Positions 12,019 to 22,584 of a stretch of DNA of 64,000 nucleotides are shown here, piece after piece. Each line of letters starts with the position of its first letter. The stretch's first letter is position 1. A model generated the notes under the pieces. It searched no databases. It was not told where the DNA came from and saw only the letters and a list, made by a program, of their open reading frames with translations. The position numbers and the translations under genes were made by a program. The DNA comes from Cheilinus undulatus (Eukaryota; Chordata; Actinopteri; Labriformes; Labridae), in NCBI RefSeq assembly GCF_018320785.1, contig NC_054868.1:44151874-44215873 (forward strand). The letters run 5' to 3'.

Positions 12019-12945
12019 CCTTAACCAAAATGTGCATGAGGTTGGGATTTTTTTTTCTTTGGGTATAAAAGTTGAACATTTCTCTTCACAGACTAATTTG
12101 TTCATCAAGAGCAAGTAATGCTGTTTGGTCCAGTCAGTCATCCTGTGACACACTTCACTCTGATGGTAAGTTGGTGCTTGTGTAGCATATAGGCCATTTT
12201 ATCATTAGGCAAATTCCTTGGGGGTTCAGGATTTAGTAATTGTATTGCATCTCATGAGGTATACATCTGAAATTACTTAAAATGTTGTAGACGTACATTG
12301 GTGTATAAAAAGGGCCAGTAGTGAACAAAATTGTTCCAAAAATATTTTAGTTATCCAAAAGTCCCTGATGAGGACCCCTGGCCCTTACAGCAACATCCAA
12401 GCCTCCAGAAAGTCTCCCTATCAAGTGATTTATTGTTGGATCCCTTTGAATGTTTTGAATTTGGGTATGCCCTGTAGTTCGCTGGTTTTACTACCTTGAA
12501 AGAGATTCTTCATAGATTTTGTTCACTTGCTTTATTTTTTCTGTTAGATAGAAGGGCCTCACATTGGTTTCTGCCTGGGGCCTCATAACCACTTAAACTG
12601 GCCCTGAGTGCATGTGTGGTATAGCCAAAGGCATTTTTTTTATAACTCAGTTTGACAGTACCTCTACACTTGAAGCTTTTATTTCTAATCTCTGATTTTC
12701 TTATGATTTGTTTTCTTTTTCAGGTGACCCAGCTGTCAATCAGAATAATCACAGTGGAAGAATGAAGAGAGGACGAGTGAATTTGCAACTGAATTAAATA
12801 TTCAATGATGAAAGTTTCTAAGAGTAGAAAAGCTCATTGAGGATAGTGTAATTTTCAAATAACATGACTTATGTATTCTAAAGGGCTTTGTGTTTTTATT
12901 TCAACCATCAACTTGTATTTGTAAAATAAAGTTTCTGTAAAACTA

Positions 12946-14470
12946 CATGAAAATATCCATCCCTATTTATGACTTGTCCTTTTTACTTGCTTGGTGTTGA
13001 TGCTTAAAGGTCTGAGTTGGAGGCCTTTATTTACTTTGTTGAAATACTTGGCTGAAAAACAAGTAGGCTGAATTTTTCATAGATTGTTAGCCTCATAGTA
13101 AAACTGCCCAAGTCATATTTGAAGGTTTTCAGAAAAAAAACTTTTTCAAACAATGCTTTTTTTTTAAAATTTGTACTGTAAGCGGAAGATCTACCAGACG
13201 TGTGAACATGCTTCTTTAATGCAAAGCCACAAGGACTTCATAAAAGTGACCTGATAGATAATGGATGACTGGCATACAGTGATTATGGACTGTAACAAGC
13301 ACTCTGATTGGCTGAGGATATAGGAAGTAAGGCACAATGAATAGAGTTGGGTAAATATCAAAATGTGGTCATAAATGACGGGGGGAATTATGCTGTGAGA
13401 GTAAAGATATGCATGCACGTTCAGAATCTCCTACCTTTACTATTAGAAGGACAAAGACAGATGAAGAGTCTGCTTCTTCTTCTGACTTAGAATTGTGGCA
13501 GAATTTTGGTGCTATGCCATAAATGCTTTAACCTACCACAGTCTCACATGTTTACACAGCTTCAATCCTATGTTGTGAATGAAAATACTCTGTGGTATAA
13601 ACTGCAAATTGTGGGTACAACTTTTGCTAAAAAAATTTTTTGGTCCCTTTTTAACCACTTTTGCCCATTTCTGTGACATATGCTACTTTTTGCCTACTGT
13701 AGCTGCTTTTTGCCACATTCATATTTGCCAGATTTTGCTGCTTTTCACCAATTTTAAAACTTTCTGCCAATTTATTTCACTTTTGACCATTTTTGCAACT
13801 TTTAACCCATTTTGCCATTTTTTACCTACCTTTATCTACTTTAACCGATTCTTGCCACTCCTCAACCATTTTTTTGCCTATTCACTATTATTCACTATAT
13901 TTTAAAAAAAGTTTCAGTTTATTTTATTTTCTGACATCCTGACATTTGTGAAAATCATGGTCTTGCTATAAAGTCTGGCATCACTTTCCGTATAGTTTAG
14001 TGCATCCATCCACATTGTTAACATTACTAATGAAAAGGGCTATAAACTGTGGTACTATAGGATAAATTGATAAAATTCATGTTTTGTTGCTTTGACAAGA
14101 GGGGTTATCATCTAGGTTAAAAATAAAATATAGTTACCATGATTTTGCTGACCTTCATAGGCCCATAGTGTGGTTGGGCCCCTTTATCCCCCCTTATGGA
14201 CGGCCTTGCCCTGACCTCTGGCCGTTTCTAATACCAGAACACGTTTTCCTTCCAGGCCTGACCTTCGTAGCCTAACTTTAGAAAATGCGTCCGAAATGAT
14301 GAAAGAAATCCTCTCCTTAAGCAGAGTCATATATTATGTCTTATTTTACAAGTGACTTATTGAAAAATTAAAAAAGGAAGGTAAACAAATCCACTAATCC
14401 ATTCTCAGTGCTTCTAGTACTTTCTCTCTCGTCTCTCTCTGGAGAATCCTAACACGAAAGCCGACATCTG
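12946..14470. other. intergenic, snoRNA host to gng13
   Basis: No gene seen. 12946-13600 is unique-looking AT-rich DNA. A copy of the GCCACTTTT-array element occupies 13620-14212. The last 250 bases lead into a CpG-rich island at about 14.48 kb. Confidence 0.6.
13620..14212 (+). repeat. GCCACTTTT-array element, copy with intact right end
   Basis: T-rich array at 13640-13880 ('tttttgccac', 'cttttaaccc'), then the family's right flank: 'ttattttctgacatcctgac', 'gtctggcatcact', 'aattcatgttttgttgcttt' and 'gggcccctttatcccccctt', ending 'atggacggccttgcc'. The left end is not recognisable. Confidence 0.65.
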
Positions 14471-14479
14471 CCTCAGTCA

Positions 14480-14841
14480 TCTGAATGGAAAATGATCTCC
14501 GGGCTTGTTTTCCCTTTGGAGCTCGTCCTCTTTTGCGTGTTTCTGCTCCCGGATTTCCATACAGGTGCGTGCAGACCTCGTTTGACTGCCAAAGCAGGCG
14601 GTGTGGCTCCATTACTCCGCCCTGCGCATCCCGCATCCAGTCACCAGAGGAGAGCAGCGCAGGGGAGTGCCCTCCTCCTCCTCCTCCTCTTCTTCTTCGT
14701 CGTCTTCCTCTTCCTCCTGCCTGCACTGAAGCCGGACTCCTCTGCCGGGGAAACTCCACCGACTATCAGCTGCTTTTTGACGCCGACTACACCCTCCGTC
14801 AGCCGGTAATCTTCCCCCGGTCCTGTCCGGCAGATCTTACG
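14480..14841 (+). other. probable untranslated first exon and CpG-rich promoter region of gng13
   Basis: A locally CpG-rich, pyrimidine-rich stretch ending at a good donor (TTACG|GTAAGAG, exon end 14841). The next plausible acceptor on this strand is the one just before the gng13 start codon at 21926. Overlapping reading frames here (14485-14889, 14492-14809) show no recognisable protein features and I treat them as chance. Assignment to gng13 is inference from position and splice signals; an independent non-coding transcript is possible. Confidence 0.4.
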
Positions 14842-16117
14842 GTAAGAGCGGTGGTTTGTGGGTGGGTTAACGCGTTCTCACGGCCGTAAAATCACGACAC
14901 AGCCTCATTTCCGCGGATGTTTTGATGTTAAAGGAACACAGCTAGCATCTTGTAGTCGCTTTTCCTTCTGTAGACACATAAACGAGTCAAAAACCTCATT
15001 ATTTTACCGTAAATATGTACTAAGGCGCCCTTAAATATCCCCGATAGCCGAGTGATGATGATGTGTCAGTGTAGCACATTAGAGCATGTTATAATTAAAT
15101 GATGATGAGGAGGAGGAGGTGGAGGAGGGAAAAGAGGCCTTTTAATGGAACAGCTGGCTCCAGCAGGATGGAGAGATGCTGCTGGAGGAAATAGGACCAG
15201 GCCAGCACACTTACATATCCATTAAAAAGATGAGGAGGAGGGAGGAGGGTGAGGAAGAGGGGGGAGATGGCTTCCAGTAGACTAGGACTCTGATCCTATG
15301 GCCGGCCATGAACTCCTCTCTTCTCTCTCTCTTCCTGCTGTTATGTGGTCTGTGGCAGGGTGGGGCACACTTTACAATAAATAGGAGTTAAAGTACAAGC
15401 AGCCAGCTTTACTCAGCTACAACCTTATTTCCTAAAAAGCTGGGACATTCAAATGGAAATTAGAACTTTCTGTGATTTACAAAACAGTAGAATTGCCAAT
15501 GCAACTTAAAGGAAACAATAAAGCTTATATATGTGATCATTTTTGAGTGTTTTACATCAATTTCAAATCTGAAAGTTTTGCACAGAGGCTGCAATGGACT
15601 GGGAAAGTTGTGAAATGCTTAACAATAGACTCTCAGACCTCTCTTTATAAAAATCCAACATGTGTATTTAATTGTATTGTTGGTCAGTCAGGATCCAGAT
15701 CTTCAGGACAAAATACATATTCTCCTAAGACCTGTGCTTTTATTTGCAATGCATTTTTTAGTTTCTCCCATTTAATTGGGACAAGTAGGATCTGCCGAGT
15801 ATAAAAACTAAACCCTGTCTTTTGAACAAGAAGATTTCACCATAGAATGATGTCTGTAAATGATGACAGTAGGCCTATCTGCACAATAAAAACAGAATTA
15901 TTTCTTTATTGTAGATTATCATTCTGCACATAATTTTTTTGGACACCAAAAGGTTTTGAGGTCTTGGAAAATTCCCCTTTAAATTATTGAAGCTTTCCAG
16001 AACACAAAAATATATTTTAAAAAAATCCCTAAATTTCCAAAACATTTTTAAAAAAATCTTTGAAAATTCTTAAACGTCTTTTAAAAAATCCCATTAAATC
16101 CAAAAAAATTCTAGGGC

Positions 16118-16450
16118 TGTTATAAGATTATATCTTGATCGTGATTAATCTCAGGTTGTCTGTCGTTAATCATGATTAATCACACCCTTTTTTAAAATCG
16201 CATTTTACTCTTTATGTGTCATCTTTGGATCTTTCTGTCTTAAATTAGGGGTAATTGACTTAGAGGTTGAATACAGGCGTGCTTTTATAGGTATATTGAA
16301 GACTAAACCATGAAAAAAGAAACTTGTTATGGATTGAAAAGGAAATAACTTACTTATATTGCTGTGTTGGAAGGCATAAAATATGCAATTAATTGCGATT
16401 AAAAAAATAATGCACTAATTGTAGATCGTCGATAATTGCAATTATTGAGA
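16118..16450. repeat. dispersed repeat of 'tagggctgtta' type
   Basis: Starts 'ctagggctgttataagatta' and contains repeated 'gattaatc'/'gcgattaa' motifs up to 16450. A related head 'tagggctgttaacg' occurs at 20802. This head is common in fish genomes, usually attributed to non-autonomous DNA elements. Class not established here. Confidence 0.45.
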
Positions 16451-16454
16451 TTAA

Positions 16455-16675
16455 CTTTGGGCTGCACGGTGGCACAGGAAATAGCACTGTTGCCTCACAG
16501 CAAGAAGGTCCCTGGTTCACTTCCTGGTCTTTGTGTGCAGCGTTTGCATGTTCTCTCCATGCATGCGTGGGTTGACTGTCTTATATGTCAGCCCTGTGAT
16601 TGACTGGCAACCCTCCCCCTACGACCCCCAACGGCACAAGCGATATAGAATATGGATGGATGGATGGAGATTAAC
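16455..16675 (+). repeat. fish dispersed repeat ('gggctgcacggtggc' head)
   Basis: Begins 'gggctgcacggtggcacagg', continues 'ttgcctcacagcaagaaggt' and 'gtttgcatgttctctccatg', and ends in 'atggatgg' repeats. This is a very common fish short repeat; an opposite-strand fragment of the same family is at 25912-26110. The middle of the consensus is missing. Confidence 0.65.
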
Positions 16676-17029
16676 CTTGATAGGCCTAAAATTTCTTTTA
16701 ACATTCCCAGATGTTTTGGTGAAACCTTCTGAAAGACAAAAGATTTTAATAAAAATGTTCCTCGAAATGTAAAATCAAATTCCGTCCACAATATCCAATC
16801 AAATCCCCCCAAAAATGACAGGTAAATTTCCCCAAAATGCCTCAAAAATTATGGAAAAATTACAAACAAACCAAAAAATTTCCCTGAAGTGTTATCTTCT
16901 TATTAAATTCCCCAAATACTTACAAATACATTTGCCCATTTCCCATAAAAGTACCTAAAATGTCAAATCAAGCTCTTAATCTACAAACATATCCTCCAAA
17001 AACTGACATGAAAATTACTGAAAATTACA

Positions 17030-17034
17030 TATAC

Positions 17035-17101
<67 letters not shown>

Positions 17102-17105
17102 TATC
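17030..17105. repeat. AT-rich palindromic microsatellite
   Basis: Alternating (AT)n broken by 'gtat' and 'acat' pairs; large parts are self-complementary and could form hairpins. Confidence 0.9.
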
Positions 17106-18159
17106 AGGGACAAATACAATATATAGAGACAACTGAGAACAACCATCCCATGCATGTATCATAGTGTTTATAGCAAATGCTAATTTGCGACACCTGTCAC
17201 CTGACACCTAGAAGGCTTTTACCAGAACAAAAGGTAAAAACACTATGATATCCCCAACAAATACGTTATAAAACAAAACAAAAGCAAATTACTTAAATTT
17301 CTATGGAAATTCTAGACAATTATCTCAATAATTCTGATAGCAGAATTTCTGTGTTGTAGGAAAGCCAAAAATTATTGTCTTTATATACGCAGGGTCTCGG
17401 GAGGATAAAAATCCTAGATTTTGCATTAGAAGTATGCATAGTGACTGCCCTCTACAGGCTGAAAACCAACTACTGCAACTGAATATTTCTACTAGTTGAT
17501 CCGGAGGTAAATGCAAGAAGGATCGCCCAACTATGGGCCGTTTGGACCACCCAGAATGAATCATCATTTCACCTTTTAAAAAAGACAGGGAAAAGTATGT
17601 GAGAAAAAATGCTACAAATATATGTATTTTGGTACTATTTTTTAATAGAATGCGCAATTAATGAAGCCAAAACACTTTAGCTCTAACTTGTTTTTGTAAA
17701 AATATTTTCTCCCATCTTCCCCTTGAGAGTAAAAAGGTCAAAAAGTCAGAATGCAGTACTGAAATCTGATGTTATATTCCATCACTGGGTGAAACAAATA
17801 GGATATGTATGGGCATTAAATGTCTAAAGGGAGGGGTGGAGAAAAATAAGAGAGAAAAGAAGACTGCTTTGTCGGCTGAGGGTGGGAAAAGTGCAGAAAT
17901 AACTGATTTATTTTTAAACATAGCAGCATTGTGGCTGCCAGGGTAGCTCCTGAAGAGAAACTGGTTAACAAAGCATTTTGACACAAAGACTAAACGGTGG
18001 GCTATCACGCTGAAAATTATTCTCTATTTTAGTGTAGTGTGACATTTTCCGAACCTTGCAAAGAAGATGAATTTACCAGACTATCATCAGGCAAATTTAC
18101 CTTGCAAAGCTCCAATCTAAAGTGTCTGCCATTGGAGGAGAGCGAGGGTGTAGCTACGG

Positions 18160-18595
18160 CTGGGGTTAAGCTGGTGCAGTGGTTACATCTCAGGTGTGGC
18201 TATGGTACAGAAGCAGTTTTATCAGAACTGGACCACATTTCTCTATGAAATTAAGGGCAAAGAACAGCACTGAAAGCTTTTCATAACGGAAGAGGTGGTT
18301 ACCTCTGCCAACCTGCTTGTTGAGATTACGATCATTACAGGTGGGGTTAAATTTACTGTAAGCTAGTGTATAGATGAATCCAGAGAAGCACTGGAAGTTG
18401 AGTAGTCACCATTACTGCGATGGACTCTCACCAGTTAAGACATGCATTGACTGCTACCACTGTAGCAATTAGCTCTGATGTAGCTGTAGAAAAGCAGCGG
18501 TTTCATCAGACCTGGACCACATTTCTTTATTAAAACAAGAGCAAAGAGCCACACTGAAAGCTTCTCTTAGAAGAGAAGATGGGCTTGGCTTTAGC
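18160..18595. repeat. diverged direct duplication, about 290-bp period
   Basis: The stretch around 18205-18290 ('ctggaccacatttctctatg', 'gcactgaaagcttt') recurs around 18497-18580 ('ctggaccacatttctttatt', 'acactgaaagctt') in the same direction. Function unknown; probably part of a transposable element or a local duplication. Confidence 0.55.
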
Positions 18596-19031
18596 CACGA
18601 CAACCCCACTCCTTTCAAACAGTACAGTAGCGTTAGCCTGTAAAGCTCTGGTTAGTAGTGGAGTTGTCATGTCTACAACCTCATTTTATCTTGTTGCTCT
18701 GATTGGCCCGTTGTAAATGTGACTGACAGAAAGTTTGTCCAATCACCTTCTGAGAATTCTTTGATAGGTCCTGCCCCTCTCAAATCTTTCATTCATCAGA
18801 GTCTGACTCTGATGGTCCAAAAAATGTCGATAAAATAAGTTTATTCTTTCTCCGAAAGCCGACACCAAATGACCCACAGACTTTTTAAACTCTCACGTCA
18901 GCCATTTTCATTCACTTATCAATAGTAAGTTCTTTTTTCTGTTCCACCTACCAGATTTTTTTTCCAAAATAAAAGCAAGTTTTTATCTGAACAGGAAGTA
19001 AAATAGCCTTAGTTTAAGATAGTACAAAGTA

Positions 19032-19210
19032 GGGTGCGCCAGTAGTCAAGTGGTTAAGGCACGCACCATGTACGCAGGTGATCAGGGCTCGAGTCCAGCC
19101 CGTGGCACTATTTCCTGCATGTCTCTCCCCGCTCTCTTCCCTGTTTCCGACTCTATCCACTGTCCTATCTAATAAAGGCCAAAAAGAAATCTTTAAAAAA
19201 AAAAAAAAAA
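19032..19210 (+). mobile_element. tRNA-derived SINE with target-site duplication
   Basis: The tRNA-like head has a box-A-like 'tagtcaagtggttaaggc' and box-B-like 'ggctcgagtcc', followed by a body 'tttcctgcatgtctctcccc', 'aataaaggcc' and a poly(A) tail. A 14-base direct repeat GATAGTACAAAGTA flanks it exactly (19018-19031 and 19211-19224), which shows target-primed insertion. The identical duplication and long A-tail point to a recent insertion. Confidence 0.85.
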
Positions 19211-21609
19211 GATAGTACAAAGTAAAAGCATGACATTGAACATATTTTTGAGAAAATCTCTGCTTTATTGTCAACCTTAACTGTTTCTGCGTAACTCTTA
19301 TGTGGTCATATTTACTTGGGATCATCAGAAGTCAGTGAGTCATTTTGTACATGCATTCCTACATTTTTCAAAATGTATACCTGTTTAAATGTTGGATTTG
19401 ACAGAATACCTCTCAGTCATAGTTTGAAGCATGCATTTGAATAATAAATCTAAATGTCAAGATCTTAAAAGAGCTTGCGTTTTATTTAATTCACAGATCG
19501 ACACACAAATAGGAATAGCTTCACATTAAAAATGTATTTTCTGAAATGCAAAATAATCTTAATTTCTCATATACAACTACTCACCACTGACACTTCAAAG
19601 TCAGTAGTTTATCACATTTAAAATGTAATAGTTTGACAGGCCAGATATTTTTGCACACTAGCTCTTGTGTATAATTTAGTTTATATCTACCATATTGGTG
19701 CTTTTATGGTATTCTGCACAGACATTCCTTCATGTTTGTAGAGTCAGAGTAGAGTTTGACTGCATTGTTTTAACACTGCTTTTCAAGATTATTTTGGGGG
19801 CATTTCGCCTGTATTAGATATGACAGCAGAAGAGAGGAAACATGGGGAGGAAGGGGAGCAGGGGCATCAACTTTCACTGAGACTGGGAATCTACCTAGTT
19901 TTCATGATACTGATACTCTGAAATACCACAGTTTCCCTGTTTGTTATCAATAAAGTACATCTTTCTTTCTATCACTCTCTATATATTATAATTGCTTCAA
20001 ATATGCATTTGGTCAAGTAAATACTAAAACAAGCATTAAGATGAAGCTTGACCTAAATACCCAAAGAAGAGATTATAACCTTTAACATGAAACTTTATCA
20101 AATGAAACCAGATTAACAGTTGAATGAATGGACAAACAGCTGTTAGATCAGCCTGTTATAGTTTATTTTACGTTGCAGAGGTCCATTATTAACCAAAATT
20201 ATAAAGCTGACAACGAGCCTCACTGTTACAGTGAATGATTTGACCATTTCTCACAATGACCACAGGCATTGTAGTCTATCCCACAGCCGGCACACTGCCG
20301 CTGTTAATACTCAGGGCATTAAATGCATATTAATCCGCCAAAGGAATTAAGCCCCAAATAAACTGAAAATTCATTACTGACTGGCGTCTACTTTTGAAAA
20401 ACTGCAGTCTTGTGATGGGTTTATTGTTTTTTTTTAAATAATACTGTACACAGAATGTAGGGAAGTCATTTCTGAGTCTTTAAATCTTTCTGCACGACCA
20501 GAGAATGTCTTAAGTAGTGGAATTTTAAAGTTAAGTAAAGCAGTGCTATCTGATTTTGATGCACCAAAAACATCCAAATAAATTACTTTTTTGAGTCAAA
20601 CAACTCTGCAGTAAAAACCCCATTCTGAATTAAAGTGGATCATTTTAATCAGATCTTTATCCAGACTGAAAGACTTTAGCCATCATATCTATCTTATGTT
20701 ACCAAACAAACTGAGCTGAATTTGGATCTAGGCAGGTCATGCTCCAGCCCCTGAAGATCCACCAAACAGTATAGGAGAGAAATGTTTAACATTTAAGTTA
20801 GGGCTGTTAACGTGAACGCGTTAATGCTTGTGATTAATCTTGAATTCGTAACATGTTAAAAAAAAAAACAAAAAAAAAAACGCGATTTAAAGTACCACCT
20901 TTAGTCAAAGCACATCTTTGCTAATGTTAGCAAAGATGCTAACAACAACACGGGATCAAGCCATGGTCATACTGCTCTCTTCAGCTGCTTCAGGACAGTT
21001 TTCTTCTTCAGCTGCTCAGCTAAATGCTGAAAAGTGCTCCCAAACTTTGAGCAAGTCCTGTGCGTTAACGATATTAATCCAGTGTAGGAATTCAGGATGG
21101 AATTAGCAAAATTAAAGTTACTTAGCGAACTTTACAAGCTAAAGACAGAGAATATAATGCGTTCAAGTAACCTCAGTAAATTAGACGACTGTATTCTATA
21201 TGTTGTGTTCAAAATGTCACTTAAAATGGGATAATTTAGTTTTTGATGAGAAACTTCAATAGATACAGTGCTAATATGTGTTTAAATTTGAGGGATATAC
21301 AATAGATGCGACAGACTTTTTAACTCAAGCACTACTCAGCTTGGACCACTTGTAGTTTAAATATTTGCCCTTATTTTCTTTCCACCAAACTGTAGAAAGT
21401 ATCGATAGTAGTATCGATAAGGACTCCTTTAATGTGCTGTACATAGAATTAAATAGTAAAAATAAAACACCTGACAATAACAATTTTAAAAATCTATAGC
21501 AGCACTTATTTAAATATAAGGATGACATCAGTATGGACAGTTGCTAGCTGAAAAAATGATCGTATTGGCAGTTAGGAACATTTCTGCTGATATTTAAAGT
21601 TTTGGCCGA

Positions 21610-21800
21610 TACTGGCAGGGTTACCAGGGTTCTTTACCAGTCAAAGATTTATGGGAGAGTGGCAAAGAGAAAGCCACTGTTGAAGAAAACTCATTAAATC
21701 TTAACTAGCGTTGACCAAAGGGCATGTGGAAGACTCCATGGTCAAGTGGAAGAAAGTTCTTCGGTCTGTTGAGACCATTAAGGAGGTAGTGGTGGGTCCT
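21610..21800 (+). pseudogene. Tc1-like transposase remnant
   Basis: On the + strand the stretch 'tatgggagagtggcaaagag' and 'aaagccactgttgaagaaaa' corresponds to a conserved internal part of a fish Tc1-like transposase gene, from memory. The frame is broken by stops and the ends are absent. It lies about 130 bases before the gng13 coding exon. Confidence 0.55.
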
Positions 21801-21933
21801 TAACAAAGACCAACTGAGAACCACTGCTTTATGACTATGTAAGTGCGTTACACTGTGTGAAATCTTTTGATCAAATGGGTTAAAAGAGCCTCTGTTGTCT
21901 GTTTTTCTCTTGCGTGTGAACGGCAGTAGCATC

Positions 21934-22216
21934 ATGGAGGAGTTAGACGTCCCACAGATGAGGAGAGAGGTGGAGAGCCTTCAGTATCAGCTGGCCATCA
22001 ACAGAGAGAAATCCTCCATCACCGTTACTGAGTGAGTTTAAACCGTCCACATCAAAGCTCTCTGCTGTGTCAGGTTCACGCTGACGGTGACTGTGTGGTT
22101 TTCTTTACAGGCTGGTGAAGTGGATCGAGGGTTGTGTGTGTGAGGATCCATTTCTGAACCCGGAGCTGATGAGAGCCAACCCCTGGGTGGAGAAGGGCAA
22201 GTGTGTGATCCTCTAA
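21934..22216 (+). CDS. gng13: gng13, guanine nucleotide-binding protein subunit gamma-13
   Basis: The gamma subunit pairs with a G-protein beta subunit at the plasma membrane; in mammals gamma-13 serves gustducin in taste cells and is found in retina and brain. Two exons, 21934-22031 and 22111-22216, join in frame to give 67 residues, the length of human GNG13. The start MEELDVPQMRREVESLQYQL, the coiled-coil-forming first half, the DPFLNP motif (DPFLNPELM) and NPWVEKGKC all match the family. The last four residues CVIL form a CaaX box whose final Leu predicts geranylgeranylation (human ends CTIL). The acceptor CGGCAG at 21921-21926 is followed by seven untranslated bases before ATG. The neighbour chtf18 converges from the right, as in human. 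Confidence 0.95.
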
Positions 22217-22515
22217 TGGTCACACACACAATCACGGATGCATTCAAAATTAAGAATCGTGCACTCCCACACACACTCACGCTGCACTAACTCTCCTTCA
22301 CACACATTGTTGCTTTTATCATGTTTATTTATTGGGAGACTCCTGAATGCTTTTAATTTATGTGAAGACTACTGTATGAGTGAGTGAGTGAGTGAGCGTT
22401 CAGCACTGAGTAGCTTTCTAGAAGTTTGTTTTGAAGGACCACTGAGAAATGTTCAACAACACGTTTTTATTGGCTCTTTACACTGTCAATCAAAATAAAG
22501 ACTGTTTTGAATTTA
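22217..22515 (+). other. gng13 3' UTR overlapping the end of chtf18
   Basis: gng13 has AATAAA at 22494-22499 on the + strand. The - strand chtf18 transcript, with its stop at 22585, has AATAAA (plus-strand TTTATT) at 22466-22471. If both signals are used the mature 3' ends overlap by some tens of bases. A GAGT repeat is at 22376-22396. Confidence 0.65.
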
Positions 22516-22584
22516 ACAGTGGAATTTGTTGGATTCATTCAGATGTGAAAAGGGGTGAAAGTGTGTATTTAAGTGTGTTTTGTG

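Larger units (their letters stand above)
10661..12945 (+). ncRNA. snhg19: snoRNA host gene carrying two SNORD60 copies (SNHG19-like)
   Basis: A spliced transcript without a convincing reading frame. Proposed exons: 10661-10810 (donor GTGAGT), 11483-11638 (acceptor TTGACAG, donor GTGAGT), 11837-11889 (acceptor TCTAAG, donor GTAAGT), 12092-12165 (acceptor CTTCACAG, donor GTAAGT) and 12724 to about 12945 (acceptor TTTTTCAG). The poly(A) signal AATAAA is at 12925-12930. Introns 2 and 3 each contain one copy of the box C/D snoRNA U60. In human SNORD60 is hosted by SNHG19, close to CASKIN1 on 16p13.3, so both cargo and neighbourhood agree. Exon boundaries come from splice signals only. Introns 1 and 4 show no snoRNA that I can support. 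Confidence 0.72.
14842..21926 (+). other. presumed gng13 intron 1, repeat-rich
   Basis: No additional exon supported over 7 kb. Contents: a degenerate AT-rich minisatellite of 'aaattcccc' units (about 15955-16110 and 16690-17020) interrupted by other repeats, an AT microsatellite, an internal duplication at 18.16-18.59 kb, a SINE at 19.03 kb, a 'tagggctgttaacg' repeat piece near 20800-20890, and a Tc1-like fragment near 21650. The stretch 19230-20790 shows nothing I can name. Confidence 0.55.

Noticed and set aside
12166-12723. A further snoRNA in host intron 4
   Set aside because: A 'ctgatgagg' occurs at 12366, but no correctly placed D box and terminal stem accompany it.
14485-14889. Overlapping + strand frames near 14.5 kb (134 and 105 codons) with hydrophobic runs
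   Set aside because: Leucine and phenylalanine runs come from CTC/CTT pyrimidine repeats, and no family resemblance is seen. More likely an untranslated exon.
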